Shown here: positions 1 to 6,635 of the stretch, piece by piece
How positions within the stretch are numbered: the first letter of the stretch is position 1
How the letters are laid out: the number at the start of each line of letters is the position of its first letter
Assembly (NCBI GenBank): GCA_910586045.1
Contig: CAJUIH010000116.1
Location: forward strand, 1 to 9,626
Direction of reading: 5' to 3'
From: an uncultured Eubacterium sp.
GTDB lineage: Bacteria > Bacillota > Clostridia > Lachnospirales > Lachnospiraceae
DNA: 9,626 nucleotides
The notes under the pieces: model-generated
What the model was told of the DNA's origin: nothing
Databases searched by the model: none
The model's input: the letters and a program-made list of their open reading frames with translations, nothing else
Translations under genes and position numbers: made by a program

Positions 1-128
1 CCGGTCGCGGCGCCTAATTCGCCCTGGCTCCCGCCAGCAGCTAAAGGCGCCGCTTAGGAGATCAGGCAGAATACTAAGGGCTTCTAACCATTCTTCCAAC
101 GTCGCCGCAAGCCAGGCCTGCGTCCCTC
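1..128 (-). repeat. GC-rich palindromic element, copy 1 (partial, cut by window edge)
   Basis: Read on the minus strand, this stretch matches the first half and tip of the element at 270-521. The match runs through the shared block TTGGAAGAATGGTTAGAAGC (copy 2 from 310, here ending near 100), the tip hairpin and the final GCGACCGG. The tip hairpin at 7-53 has arms GCGGCGCC and GGCGCCGC plus inner CTGGC/GCCAG pairing. Copy 1 lacks a segment of about 13 bases that copy 2 has beside the tip stem, and it diverges beyond about position 100, so the copies are related but not recent duplicates. The other half of this copy would lie left of the window. No protein-coding signal is seen. It could be an intergenic palindromic repeat, a MITE-like element or a structured RNA; the sequence alone does not decide. 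Confidence 0.75.
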
Positions 129-269
129 TTCCGACTGGTTTTCTCTGGCTCCACATAACATACACTACATAAAAATGCAAAACAGCACATCATGGATGGC
201 AGACAAAATCTCACTATCCGTTTTGGTATTACAATTACGTATAGGATATTAGTTGTAAAGCCTGCGAGA

Positions 270-521
270 GTTAGCTGGGAGGGACGGTTTGCCCGGCTTT
301 CCGGCGGCTTTGGAAGAATGGTTAGAAGCCCTTGGCATTCTGCCCGGTTACCTAAGGGGCGAAGCCAAGCGGCGCCTTTAGCTGCTGGCGTCAGCCAGGG
401 CGAACTAGGCGCCGCGACCGGGGCAGGCCGATCCGTAAATTGCAGAATGCTTAGGGATTCTTACCATTCTGGAGGGCCGCCGGAAAGCCGGGCAAACCGT
501 CTCTCCCAGCGTCCGGTTAGC
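270..521 (+). repeat. Long palindromic element, copy 2 (complete, about 250 bp)
   Basis: The element folds back on itself over almost its whole length. Bases 283-308 are a perfect 26-base reverse complement of 476-501. Further in, 335-343 (GCATTCTGC) pairs with 442-450 (GCAGAATGC), with similar flanking bases. Outside the perfect arm, GCTGGGAG near 274 faces CTCCCAGC near 503. The tip carries a separate strong hairpin at 369-415 (GCGGCGCC...GGCGCCGC). As RNA this would be a rod of roughly 75 bp with a branched head; as DNA it could extrude a cruciform. It lies between an unknown upstream gene and the esterase promoter. An open frame crosses it (192-545), but its residues simply reflect the palindrome. 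The ~140-bp AT-rich spacer at 129-269 holds no gene or clear signal. Confidence 0.8.
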
Positions 522-636
522 CAAAATGTAAAACACCTTATCTGAACGGTTAGGCATCTTAACTTGACCGAACTGATTTTCTGAAACAACTATTGAGGCA
601 GGGAAGATGCTGTGGTAAGATTAGATGTAACGGCAA

Positions 637-665
637 CTGACACAAGGAAATACCAATCATATATT
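637..665 (+). promoter_or_regulatory. Candidate sigma-A promoter for the CE2 esterase
   Basis: CTGACA at 637-642 and TATATT at 660-665 are separated by exactly 17 bases, one mismatch from each consensus hexamer. Transcription would start near 672, just before the ribosome binding site at 678-684. This gives a very short leader and supports the ATG at 693 rather than the GTG at 612, which lies upstream of this promoter. A weaker alternative is TTGACC at 564 with AACTAT at 588. Confidence 0.5.
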
Positions 666-692
666 TCGCAGGTGATAAGGAGGAAAAAACAG

Positions 693-1748
693 ATGAAGAT
701 AGAAGCGGATCATCACAAACTGCAGTACAGCGGGCGGATTGACTTTACGGATCCAAAAGCGCCCGTATTTATTTATCCATGTACATTTGTACGTATGCGT
801 TTTACAGGCAATACCCTAAAAGCATATGTGACCAACCGCAGGGCATATCTGGATAATTATATGGGCTGTATTTTGGATGGAGCACAAACGGCGTACCGTC
901 TGCCAAACGAGGGGGAAGCGGAATTTGAAATTTTGGCGCAGAAAGACGCCGCGGCGCAAGTTCATGAGGTGATGCTGTTTAAACGGCAGGATGCCTGCCA
1001 TGAGATAACGTTTTGCGGCTTTGTACTTGCGGATGATGGAGCGGTATTGGAATTGGAAGACCTGCCTGCACGAAAGATCGAGGTGTATGGGGATTCTGTT
1101 TCGGCCGGAGAAGTATCGGAAGCACTTGCGTATGTTGGAAAAGAAGACCCGCTTCATCAGGGGGAATATTCCAATAGCTGGTATTCGTACGCGTGGATGA
1201 CCGCTCGCAGGCTTCATGCGCAGCTTCATGATATCGCGCAGGGCGGGATTGCGCTTATGGATCATACGGGTTGGTTCAATGACGAGCGTTTGATTGGTAT
1301 GGAACAGGTCTGGGACAAGCTCCATTACAATCCGCAGCTTGGAGGGACAGACGCATGGGATTTTTCCCGTTATATCCCACAGGTCGTGATTGTGGCAATC
1401 GGGCAGAATGACAGCCATCCGCAGGATTATATGAAAGAAGACGCGGCCTGTAAAAAGGCGGAGGTATGGCGTGCGCATTATAAAGCGTTTTTAGGGAAAA
1501 TCCGTATGCAATATCCGGATGCGCATATTATATGCTGTACAACGCTGCTTTGTCATGATGCGTCCTGGGATCATTCGATCGAACGGGTTTGCCGGGAATT
1601 AAACGACGAAAAAATCACGCATTATATGTTTCGCAGAAACGGGACGGGGACGCCCGGCCATTTGCGGATCCCTGAAGCGGAGGAAATGGCAGAAGAGCTT
1701 GCCACCTATATGGAGGGCCTTTCCGTTTGGAAGCAGGAGAAAAAATAA
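693..1748 (+). CDS. CE2-type SGNH acetylesterase, cytoplasmic
   Basis: A 351-residue protein resembling carbohydrate esterase family 2 acetyl(xylan) esterases, which remove O-acetyl groups from xylan-derived or other acetylated sugars. CE2 enzymes have an N-terminal beta-sandwich (here about 1-125) and a C-terminal SGNH hydrolase domain (about 128-345). Visible motifs are GDSVSAG at 133-139 with nucleophile Ser135, a block II glycine in AQGGIAL near 182-188, GQND at 237-240, and the catalytic His323 in PGHLRIPEAEEM. No aspartate sits at the usual position shortly before the histidine; CE2 members are known to work with a Ser-His dyad. No signal peptide is seen, so it probably acts in the cytoplasm on imported oligosaccharides. 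The start is set by AAGGAGG at 678-684, 8 bases before ATG 693. A GTG at 612 would add 27 residues but has no good Shine-Dalgarno. No sugar transporter or glycosidase lies beside it. Family is fairly certain, substrate is not. Confidence 0.88.
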   Translation: MKIEADHHKLQYSGRIDFTDPKAPVFIYPCTFVRMRFTGNTLKAYVTNRRAYLDNYMGCILDGAQTAYRLPNEGEAEFEILAQKDAAAQVHEVMLFKRQDACHEITFCGFVLADDGAVLELEDLPARKIEVYGDSVSAGEVSEALAYVGKEDPLHQGEYSNSWYSYAWMTARRLHAQLHDIAQGGIALMDHTGWFNDERLIGMEQVWDKLHYNPQLGGTDAWDFSRYIPQVVIVAIGQNDSHPQDYMKEDAACKKAEVWRAHYKAFLGKIRMQYPDAHIICCTTLLCHDASWDHSIERVCRELNDEKITHYMFRRNGTGTPGHLRIPEAEEMAEELATYMEGLSVWKQEKK

Positions 1749-1798
1749 ATGACGAATCGTTCCGATTTTTTGTCACACAGGTGCGGGAGTGTTGTCTT

Positions 1799-1889
1799 AT
1801 TATTATATGGGAAAAACTTTGTGTGGAAGTGCCGCAACGGAATCAAAAGGGCCGGACAGGTTCCTTTTGAAAATTTCCCATATATAATA
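1799..1889 (+). promoter_or_regulatory. Nested inverted repeat in the sigma-factor leader
   Basis: Two inverted repeats are nested upstream of the sigma factor. The outer pair is TATTATATGGGAAA (1801-1814) with TTTCCCATATATAATA (about 1874-1889), offset by two bases. The inner pair is TCAAAAGG (1843-1850) with CCTTTTGA (1863-1870), perfect, with a 12-base loop. A -10-like TATAAT at 1883-1888 lies inside the right outer arm, but no good -35 is seen 16-18 bases before it. The structure could be an operator, a leader RNA fold or, less likely, a terminator for the esterase; no U-tract follows. This fills most of the 170-base gap between esterase and sigma factor. Confidence 0.5.
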
Positions 1890-1918
1890 GAATCTGCACT
1901 TCAGAAAAGAGGAAACGT

Positions 1919-2761
1919 ATGAAACCATTTACGAACGAAGAACTGACGGATTTGATTCAAAAAGCCACGGCTGGCAATCAGGAAGCGTTAGAAGCAGTGC
2001 TGGCAAGTGTACAGGATTTGGTGTTTAATCTTTCTTTGCGTATGCTTGGAACTTTTCAGGATGCAGAAGATGCGTCGCAGGATATATTATTGAAAGTTAT
2101 GACGCATTTGTCTTCCTTCAAAGGAGAAAGCGCATTTTCTACCTGGGTATTTCGGATTGCATCGAATCACTTAAAAAACTACAAAAAACATATGTTTGCC
2201 AAGCATCCGCTCAGTTTTGACTTTTATGCGCAGGATATTCGAAATGCGGACATTGAAAATGTGCCGGATCTGACGCAGGATGTTGAAAAATCAATTTTGG
2301 CAGAGGAATTAAAGCTTTCCTGCACCAATGTAATGCTCCAATGCCTGGATCCCGAAAGCCGCTGTATCTTTATACTGGGTACGATGTTTCGGCCAGACAG
2401 CAGGATTGCCGGGGATATTTTAGGGATTTCGCCTGAGACATACCGTCAGCGCCTTTCCAGAGTCCGCAGGAAAGTAGCGGATTTTCTGAGCGAATACTGC
2501 GGCGAATATGGAAATGGAACATGCCATTGCGCAGACAGGGTGAACTATGCGATCCAAAGCCATAGGATCCAGCCGAAGCATTTGGATTTTACCGCTGCGG
2601 TTCCAAAAAAGACGCAGGAAGTTAGGGAAGCAATGGAGGAAATTGACGTGATTTCCCATGATTTTTCTTTTTGCAGAATGTACCAGTCGCCGGAAAGCCT
2701 GAAACAATTCTTGAAAGATTTTCTGAAAAGCCCGTCTTTTTCAATGGTAGGAAATGCGTAA
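1919..2761 (+). CDS. ECF-like RNA polymerase sigma factor with cysteine-rich C-terminal tail
   Basis: A 280-residue sigma-70 family protein that would direct RNA polymerase to a dedicated promoter set. Region 2 spans about 25-93, with the core-binding stretch DAEDASQDILLKV (48-60) and the -10-recognition segment AFSTWVFRIASNHLKNYKK (72-90). Region 4 spans about 134-188, with the helix-turn-helix ILGISPETYRQRLSRVRRKV. There is no region 1 or 3, as in ECF factors. Unusually, some 90 residues follow region 4. They begin with C194-x7-C202-x-C204 followed by ADRVNYAIQSHRI, then a helical segment. Three clustered cysteines, with the nearby His203, suggest metal or redox sensing, which is an inference. 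No anti-sigma factor gene is adjacent, so the tail may replace one. The start ATG has AGAGGA at 1907-1912 in front. Typical ECF factors are about 160-200 residues. Targets are unknown. Confidence 0.85.
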   Translation: MKPFTNEELTDLIQKATAGNQEALEAVLASVQDLVFNLSLRMLGTFQDAEDASQDILLKVMTHLSSFKGESAFSTWVFRIASNHLKNYKKHMFAKHPLSFDFYAQDIRNADIENVPDLTQDVEKSILAEELKLSCTNVMLQCLDPESRCIFILGTMFRPDSRIAGDILGISPETYRQRLSRVRRKVADFLSEYCGEYGNGTCHCADRVNYAIQSHRIQPKHLDFTAAVPKKTQEVREAMEEIDVISHDFSFCRMYQSPESLKQFLKDFLKSPSFSMVGNA

Positions 2762-2842
2762 GCTTCCTTTTTGGTATTCCGCTGCTGGAAAGTAAGGAAT
2801 AGTAAGGAACTGTCCCGAAATAACTTACTTATCGTTCGCAGG

Positions 2843-2926
2843 ATTTTTCTTCGATAGTACCACGCAAAAATCAGTGATAAGGCCCGCTATACGTCTGATT
2901 TTTCAGCGGCACTCTCGAAGAAAAAT
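2843..2926. repeat. 84-bp imperfect hairpin between sigma factor and DUF2812 operon
   Basis: Bases 2843-2874 and 2895-2926 form 32-base inverted arms with a handful of mismatches and a 20-base loop. The outer 12 bases (2843-2854, ATTTTTCTTCGA, with 2915-2926) and inner 9 bases (2866-2874, AAAAATCAG, with 2895-2903) match perfectly. It lies 81 bases after the sigma-factor stop. It could act as a terminator in either direction, since the arm ends are A/T tracts, or be a small inverted-repeat element. It differs in sequence from the repeats at 1-521 and 1799-1889. The remaining intergenic sequence, 2762-2842 and 2927-2988, shows nothing clear. Confidence 0.6.
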
Positions 2927-2988
2927 TTTACGCAAAAAAATCTTATGCAAGTTTCATCATAGGGGTGCGTGATCAGAAAAGAAAGTCC

Positions 2989-3045
2989 TTGACAATATCG
3001 AGTATCGATCATATAATGTCCATATAAACATCGATACTCGATATT
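2989..3045 (+). promoter_or_regulatory. Consensus promoter with paired PadR-type operators
   Basis: TTGACA (2989-2994) and TATAAT (3012-3017) match the sigma-A consensus perfectly with a 17-base spacer. Two copies of the dyad ATCGA-N3-TCGAT lie in it. Site 1 (2997-3009, ATCGAGTATCGAT) sits between -35 and -10. Site 2 (3030-3042, ATCGATACTCGAT) sits just after the expected start point near 3024. The two sites are exact reverse complements, extended to 16 bases each (2994-3009 and 3030-3045), with centres 33 bp apart, about three helical turns. A dimeric repressor on each site would block polymerase. The obvious ligand is the PadR protein encoded at the end of the same operon. Confidence 0.85.
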
Positions 3046-3069
3046 AAAAAATAGAAAGGGGTGTTTCGC

Positions 3070-4395
3070 ATGAAAACAAAGAAAAGGGTTCCGCTTTATT
3101 TTCAGTACAGAACTTGCGACGCTTTTTCTGAGTATCTGCGTATGCAGTCCAAACAGGGTTGGCATTTTAAGGAATTTCGGTTTGGGATGGTATTTGAGGC
3201 AGGGCAGCCGCGGGAACGTTTTTTTGATGTGGAGGTATTTCCAAACGGGATGGAAACCGATTTAAAGCCGGAAAAAGAAGCGGAAGAGTATGCCGAATAC
3301 TGTGAGGCGGCGGGGTGGAAGCTGGTGGACAGTATACGAAAGTTCTGTGTCTTTGAAAAAGTTTCGGCCGATGCGGTTGCGATTGTGACGCCGCGGGAAC
3401 GTTTTGAAAATATACGCAGGGCGGAATGGCAGCGCTGGGGAAAGTATGTGAGCATGTATGCGTTTCAGCTTTCGCTGCTGGGCGCGAATTTGGTATGGAA
3501 CCGGTATGGATTATTTATGAATACACTGGTAATCTTGTTTCTGTTTGTAGCCCTGCTGTTTGCAGGGGAACTGGTTTGCGGCGTCTGTTTAGGGATTCAA
3601 ATGCGCCAATTTGGAAATTTGCTGGAAAAAGGAGAGATTCCCGCATATCATGGACGTCAAAAGCACAGATTCCGGTACGGAAAGATCGGGAATACTTTTC
3701 TTGTGCATTTTTTCCTGGTTGGTGCCTTATTAGGACTTGCCGCGTATGAAGCATACCGGCAGGGTCAGACATTTATGCTGTGGTATGCCGCAATTTCTTT
3801 GGGCGTATTTCTTGCGGCTGACATTTTTTTGATTTATTTCCGGCCGGGCAGGGGCGGACGTTTGAATCTGGAGCTGGTTCTTTCCTGCGCGCTCCCTGTT
3901 TTTCTGCTTTTGGCGCTTTTTGCCTCAAGTGACAAGATGTCCGGCCGTTCCTTGGAAGATTTACAAAGGCAAATGCCGTTTACACTCGATGAGATTAGCC
4001 GGCCGAAAGGGGAAATGGCTTTAGCGGATGTCGGTTTTCATGAGAGTATTTTGGGAAAAGTCATTTTCTGCAATATGGTGTATGAAACCGCACATGAAAC
4101 TATGCCGGATCCGGAAAACCCGAATGATTATCCGGATTATGAAAGCGACAGCCTTATGTACCACGTTTATCAAAGCCGCTGTCCCTGGGTGGTAGACATG
4201 GTCTGGAAAAACAGCAGACGACAGATCGGAAATGGCTGGCAGTCCTGTGCAAAGGAATGGGGCGCGAAAGAAGGGTACACGGCAGGCGGGTCTTATGTCA
4301 TCCGCTACAAAGACAAGGTCGTAGATCTTTTGACCAACCAGCCGTTTACGGACAGACAGATTCTTAGGGTCCGGCAAAAACTGGGGGTAGTGTAA
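3070..4395 (+). CDS. DUF2812 domain membrane protein, partner of PadR
   Basis: A 441-residue protein whose N-terminal part (about 8-112) has the DUF2812 look: YFQYRTCDAFSEYLRMQSKQ, then GWHFKEF, later EYCEAAGWKLVDS. About five hydrophobic segments follow, near 125-143, 150-176, 208-228, 236-257 and 267-286. A soluble C-terminal region of about 150 residues (290-441) contains two WxxxxxxxW-like tracts and a conserved-looking GGSYVIRYKDKVVDLL. DUF2812 proteins are widespread in Firmicutes next to PadR regulators; their biochemical role is unknown. A response to membrane stress or antibiotics is often assumed for such pairs, but nothing here proves it. The start ATG has AAAGGGG at 3055-3061, 8 bases before; an upstream in-frame GTG at 3061 overlaps that site and is less likely. 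The stop codon overlaps the padR start by one base (TAATG). Confidence 0.82.
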   Translation: MKTKKRVPLYFQYRTCDAFSEYLRMQSKQGWHFKEFRFGMVFEAGQPRERFFDVEVFPNGMETDLKPEKEAEEYAEYCEAAGWKLVDSIRKFCVFEKVSADAVAIVTPRERFENIRRAEWQRWGKYVSMYAFQLSLLGANLVWNRYGLFMNTLVILFLFVALLFAGELVCGVCLGIQMRQFGNLLEKGEIPAYHGRQKHRFRYGKIGNTFLVHFFLVGALLGLAAYEAYRQGQTFMLWYAAISLGVFLAADIFLIYFRPGRGGRLNLELVLSCALPVFLLLALFASSDKMSGRSLEDLQRQMPFTLDEISRPKGEMALADVGFHESILGKVIFCNMVYETAHETMPDPENPNDYPDYESDSLMYHVYQSRCPWVVDMVWKNSRRQIGNGWQSCAKEWGAKEGYTAGGSYVIRYKDKVVDLLTNQPFTDRQILRVRQKLGVV

Positions 4396-4721
4396 TGGCA
4401 AGGGAGGCATTTCAGACATTGACAGAACCGATGTATTACATTCTTTTGGCACTGCTCAATGAATGCTGCGGCGTAGATATTATGGAAAAAGTAATGGAAC
4501 TTTCCCATGGCCGTGTCTGTGTGGGTCCTGGAACCTTGTACGCGATGCTCGCAAAATTTGAAAAAAATGACATTATAAAAAAGACCGCGGAAGAAGGACG
4601 CAGAAAATCCTATATTATTACGCCGTCCGGCAGGGAAATGCTGCGAAAGGAGTATGAGCGGCTAAACACCATGGTGCGGGACGGGGCTTTTTATATACAG
4701 TCTGAAAAACCGGATCCTTAG
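4395..4721 (+). CDS. PadR-family transcriptional repressor
   Basis: A 108-residue winged-helix regulator of the small PadR class, usually 100-115 residues. Helix 1 carries TEPMYYILLALL (10-21), the recognition region VGPGTLYAMLAKFEKNDII (43-61) has the PadR signature GTLYxxLxxxExxG/D, and the wing EEGRRKSYIITPSGREML (66-83) matches the usual RRRKYYxLTxxGR. The short C-terminal helix serves dimerisation. It is the second gene of the DUF2812 operon, starting inside the preceding stop, with GGGGG at 4384-4388 as ribosome binding site, so the two are translationally coupled. The two matching dyads in the operon promoter make autorepression likely. The inducing ligand is unknown. No clear terminator follows. 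Confidence 0.92.
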   Translation: MAREAFQTLTEPMYYILLALLNECCGVDIMEKVMELSHGRVCVGPGTLYAMLAKFEKNDIIKKTAEEGRRKSYIITPSGREMLRKEYERLNTMVRDGAFYIQSEKPDP

Positions 4722-4760
4722 AATCCGTTCGATTACAGATTTCATACACTGTGTTTTTAT

Positions 4761-4832
4761 CATAACTTCAAGTTATGTCATCTATATTTAATATATATTA
4801 GCATTATAACAAAACATATGCTATCCTATAAC
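4761..4832 (+). promoter_or_regulatory. leuC promoter region with ATAA-N7-TTAT operator
   Basis: CATAACTTCAAGTTATG at 4761-4777 is a perfect 8-base dyad around one base. Its core ATAA-N7-TTAT (4762-4776) is the pattern known for LysR-type regulators such as CcpC of Bacillus. A lone half site ATAAC lies at 4806-4810. The core promoter is weak: TTAGCA 4798-4803 with TATCCT 4822-4827 (18 bases), or TTATAA 4804-4809 with TATAAC 4827-4832 (17 bases). Either places the dyad centre near -65 to -70 and the half site near -30. No LysR gene is in the window. Confidence 0.55.
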
Positions 4833-4863
4833 CATCAAAACAGAACAAAAGGAGGAATAAACC

Positions 4864-6120
4864 ATGGGCATGACAATGACCCAGAAAATACTGGCAGCCC
4901 ACGCCGGGCTTGCCGCTGTAACGGCAGGACAGCTAATCGAAGCCAGCCTGGACCTTGTACTGGGAAATGATATTACCTCACCCGTCGCGATCCATGAAAT
5001 AGAAAAAATGAATGTAGACGGGGTCTTCCATAAAGACAAGATCGCACTTGTTATGGATCATTTTGTACCAAACAAAGATATCAAATCCGCGCAGCACTGC
5101 AAATGTGTCCGCGAATTTGCCTGCAAACATGAAATTACCAACTACTTTGACGTCGGGCAGATGGGCATCGAGCATGCGCTGCTGCCGGAAAAAGGACTGA
5201 CTGTGGCAGGGGACGTGATTATCGGGGCGGATTCCCATACTTGCACGTACGGGGCGCTTGGGGCATTTTCAACCGGCGTAGGCAGTACGGATATGGCTGC
5301 CGGAATGGCAACCGGAAAAGCATGGTTTAAAGTGCCGTCCGCGATCAAAGTAACCATAACCGGGAAGCCGAAAAAATATGTCAGCGGCAAGGATGTGATC
5401 CTGCATCTGATTGGAATGATCGGCGTAGACGGCGCTTTATACAAATCATTGGAGTTTGCCGGTGACGGAATCGCGCATCTTACGATGGATGATCGTTTTA
5501 CGATTGCGAATATGGCTATTGAGGCCGGCGCCAAAAACGGCATTTTCCCGATAGACGCACAGGCAAAGGCGTATATGGAAGCGCACTCCAAACGGCCGTA
5601 CCAGATTTATGAAGCGGATGCGGACGCACCGTATGACCAGGAGATCGTCATTGATTTAAGTACGTTAAAATCAACGGTTGCTTTTCCGCATCTGCCGGAA
5701 AATACGAAGACGATAGATGAAGCGGGCGATATAAAAATCGACCAGGTAGTTATCGGTTCTTGTACAAACGGGCGGCTGGACGATCTAAGATGTGCGGCGG
5801 AAATCTTAAAAGGCAAAAAGACGGCGCCGGGTGTGCGGGTGATTATTATACCGGCGACGCAGCAGATTTATCTGGACGCAATGGAAGAGGGGCTGTTAAA
5901 AATATTTATCGAGTCCGGCGCGGTTGTCAGCGCGCCTACCTGCGGGCCATGTCTCGGCGGGTATATGGGGATCCTTGCAGAAGGAGAACGCTGCGTTTCC
6001 ACAACAAACCGCAACTTTGTAGGACGCATGGGCCATGTAGAATCCGAAGTCTATCTCGCAAGTCCGGCGGTTGCGGCGGCAAGCGCCATTGCGGGGCGGA
6101 TTGCAGGCCCGGATGCATAA
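4864..6120 (+). CDS. leuC: 3-isopropylmalate dehydratase, large subunit
   Basis: A 418-residue aconitase-superfamily protein of the LeuC/homoaconitase clostridial-archaeal type. With LeuD it isomerises 2-isopropylmalate to 3-isopropylmalate in leucine synthesis, in the cytoplasm, using a [4Fe-4S] cluster. The ligand cysteines are visible as Cys300 in GSCTNG and Cys360/Cys363 in TCGPC. Other family landmarks are MTQKILAAHAG near the N-terminus, DHFVPNKD (65-72), GADSHTCTYGALGAFSTGVGST (121-142, active-site loop) and TTNRNFVGRMG (380-390). Length fits the short two-subunit class of about 420. AGGAGG at 4851-4856 is ideally spaced before the ATG. leuA and leuB are not in the window, so related substrates such as homoaconitate or dimethylmalate cannot be excluded, but the partner and sequence style favour LeuC. 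An ATAA-N7-TTAT dyad upstream suggests LysR-type control. Confidence 0.92.
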   Translation: MGMTMTQKILAAHAGLAAVTAGQLIEASLDLVLGNDITSPVAIHEIEKMNVDGVFHKDKIALVMDHFVPNKDIKSAQHCKCVREFACKHEITNYFDVGQMGIEHALLPEKGLTVAGDVIIGADSHTCTYGALGAFSTGVGSTDMAAGMATGKAWFKVPSAIKVTITGKPKKYVSGKDVILHLIGMIGVDGALYKSLEFAGDGIAHLTMDDRFTIANMAIEAGAKNGIFPIDAQAKAYMEAHSKRPYQIYEADADAPYDQEIVIDLSTLKSTVAFPHLPENTKTIDEAGDIKIDQVVIGSCTNGRLDDLRCAAEILKGKKTAPGVRVIIIPATQQIYLDAMEEGLLKIFIESGAVVSAPTCGPCLGGYMGILAEGERCVSTTNRNFVGRMGHVESEVYLASPAVAAASAIAGRIAGPDA

Positions 6121-6146
6121 CAAAACGGTGAGGAGGGAGAAAAGAA

Positions 6147-6635
6147 ATGAAAGCAGTTGGCCATGTATTTAAATATGGAGATAATGTAGATACCGATGTC
6201 ATCATTCCGGCTAGATATCTCAATTCTTCGGACCCGGCAGAACTTGCGCAGCACTGTATGGAAGATATTGATACGGATTTTGTAAAAAAAGTACAAAAAG
6301 GCGATATTATCGTGGCGGATAAAAATTTTGGATGCGGTTCCTCCAGAGAGCACGCACCGCTTGCGATCAAGGCATCCGGTGTAAGCTGTGTCATAGCGGA
6401 TACTTTTGCCCGCATCTTTTACCGGAATGCCATTAATATCGGACTTCCGATTATCGAATGTCCAAAAGCCGCAGCAGGCATTGCGGCAGGGGATGAGGTG
6501 GAAGTCGATTTTGACAGCGGCATGATCTATAACCGGACAAAGGGCACGCAGTTTCAGGGACAGCCGTTTCCGGAATTTATGCAAAAGATTATTGCGGCAG
6601 AGGGGCTTGTAAATTACATTAACCAAGGAACATGA
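6147..6635 (+). CDS. leuD: 3-isopropylmalate dehydratase, small subunit
   Basis: A 162-residue swivel-domain subunit that completes the isopropylmalate isomerase active site. Landmarks are the start FKYGDNVDTDVIIPARYLN (8-26), whose ARYLNSSD loop lies in the region governing substrate choice in this family, and NFGCGSSREHAPLAIK (60-75) with the substrate-binding serine/arginine motif. Further landmarks are IADTFARIFYRNAINIGLP (83-101) and the C-terminal GLVNYI. Length is typical of the short class (160-170). It follows leuC after 26 bases with GAGGAGGGA around 6130-6138 as ribosome binding site. Its stop overlaps the ATG of the WYL regulator by four bases (ATGA, 6632-6635). The combination of leuC and leuD in one transcript is standard; the coupled regulator is not. 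Confidence 0.93.
   Translation: MKAVGHVFKYGDNVDTDVIIPARYLNSSDPAELAQHCMEDIDTDFVKKVQKGDIIVADKNFGCGSSREHAPLAIKASGVSCVIADTFARIFYRNAINIGLPIIECPKAAAGIAAGDEVEVDFDSGMIYNRTKGTQFQGQPFPEFMQKIIAAEGLVNYINQGT

Noticed and set aside
192..545. Open frame of 117 codons on the plus strand
   Set aside because: It runs across the palindromic element, has no ribosome binding site and its composition reflects the repeat; no protein family is recognisable.
612..692. GTG-initiated extension of the CE2 esterase
   Set aside because: No Shine-Dalgarno before GTG 612, and a good promoter and AAGGAGG site lie downstream of it, pointing to ATG 693.
4722..4760. Possible terminator after padR (ACAG...CTGT followed by GTTTTTA)
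   Set aside because: The stem is only four base pairs with a long loop; too weak to call.
4722..4863. T-box or leucine leader-peptide attenuator before leuC
   Set aside because: No T-box core, no leucine-codon run and no terminator stem is present in this 142-base gap.
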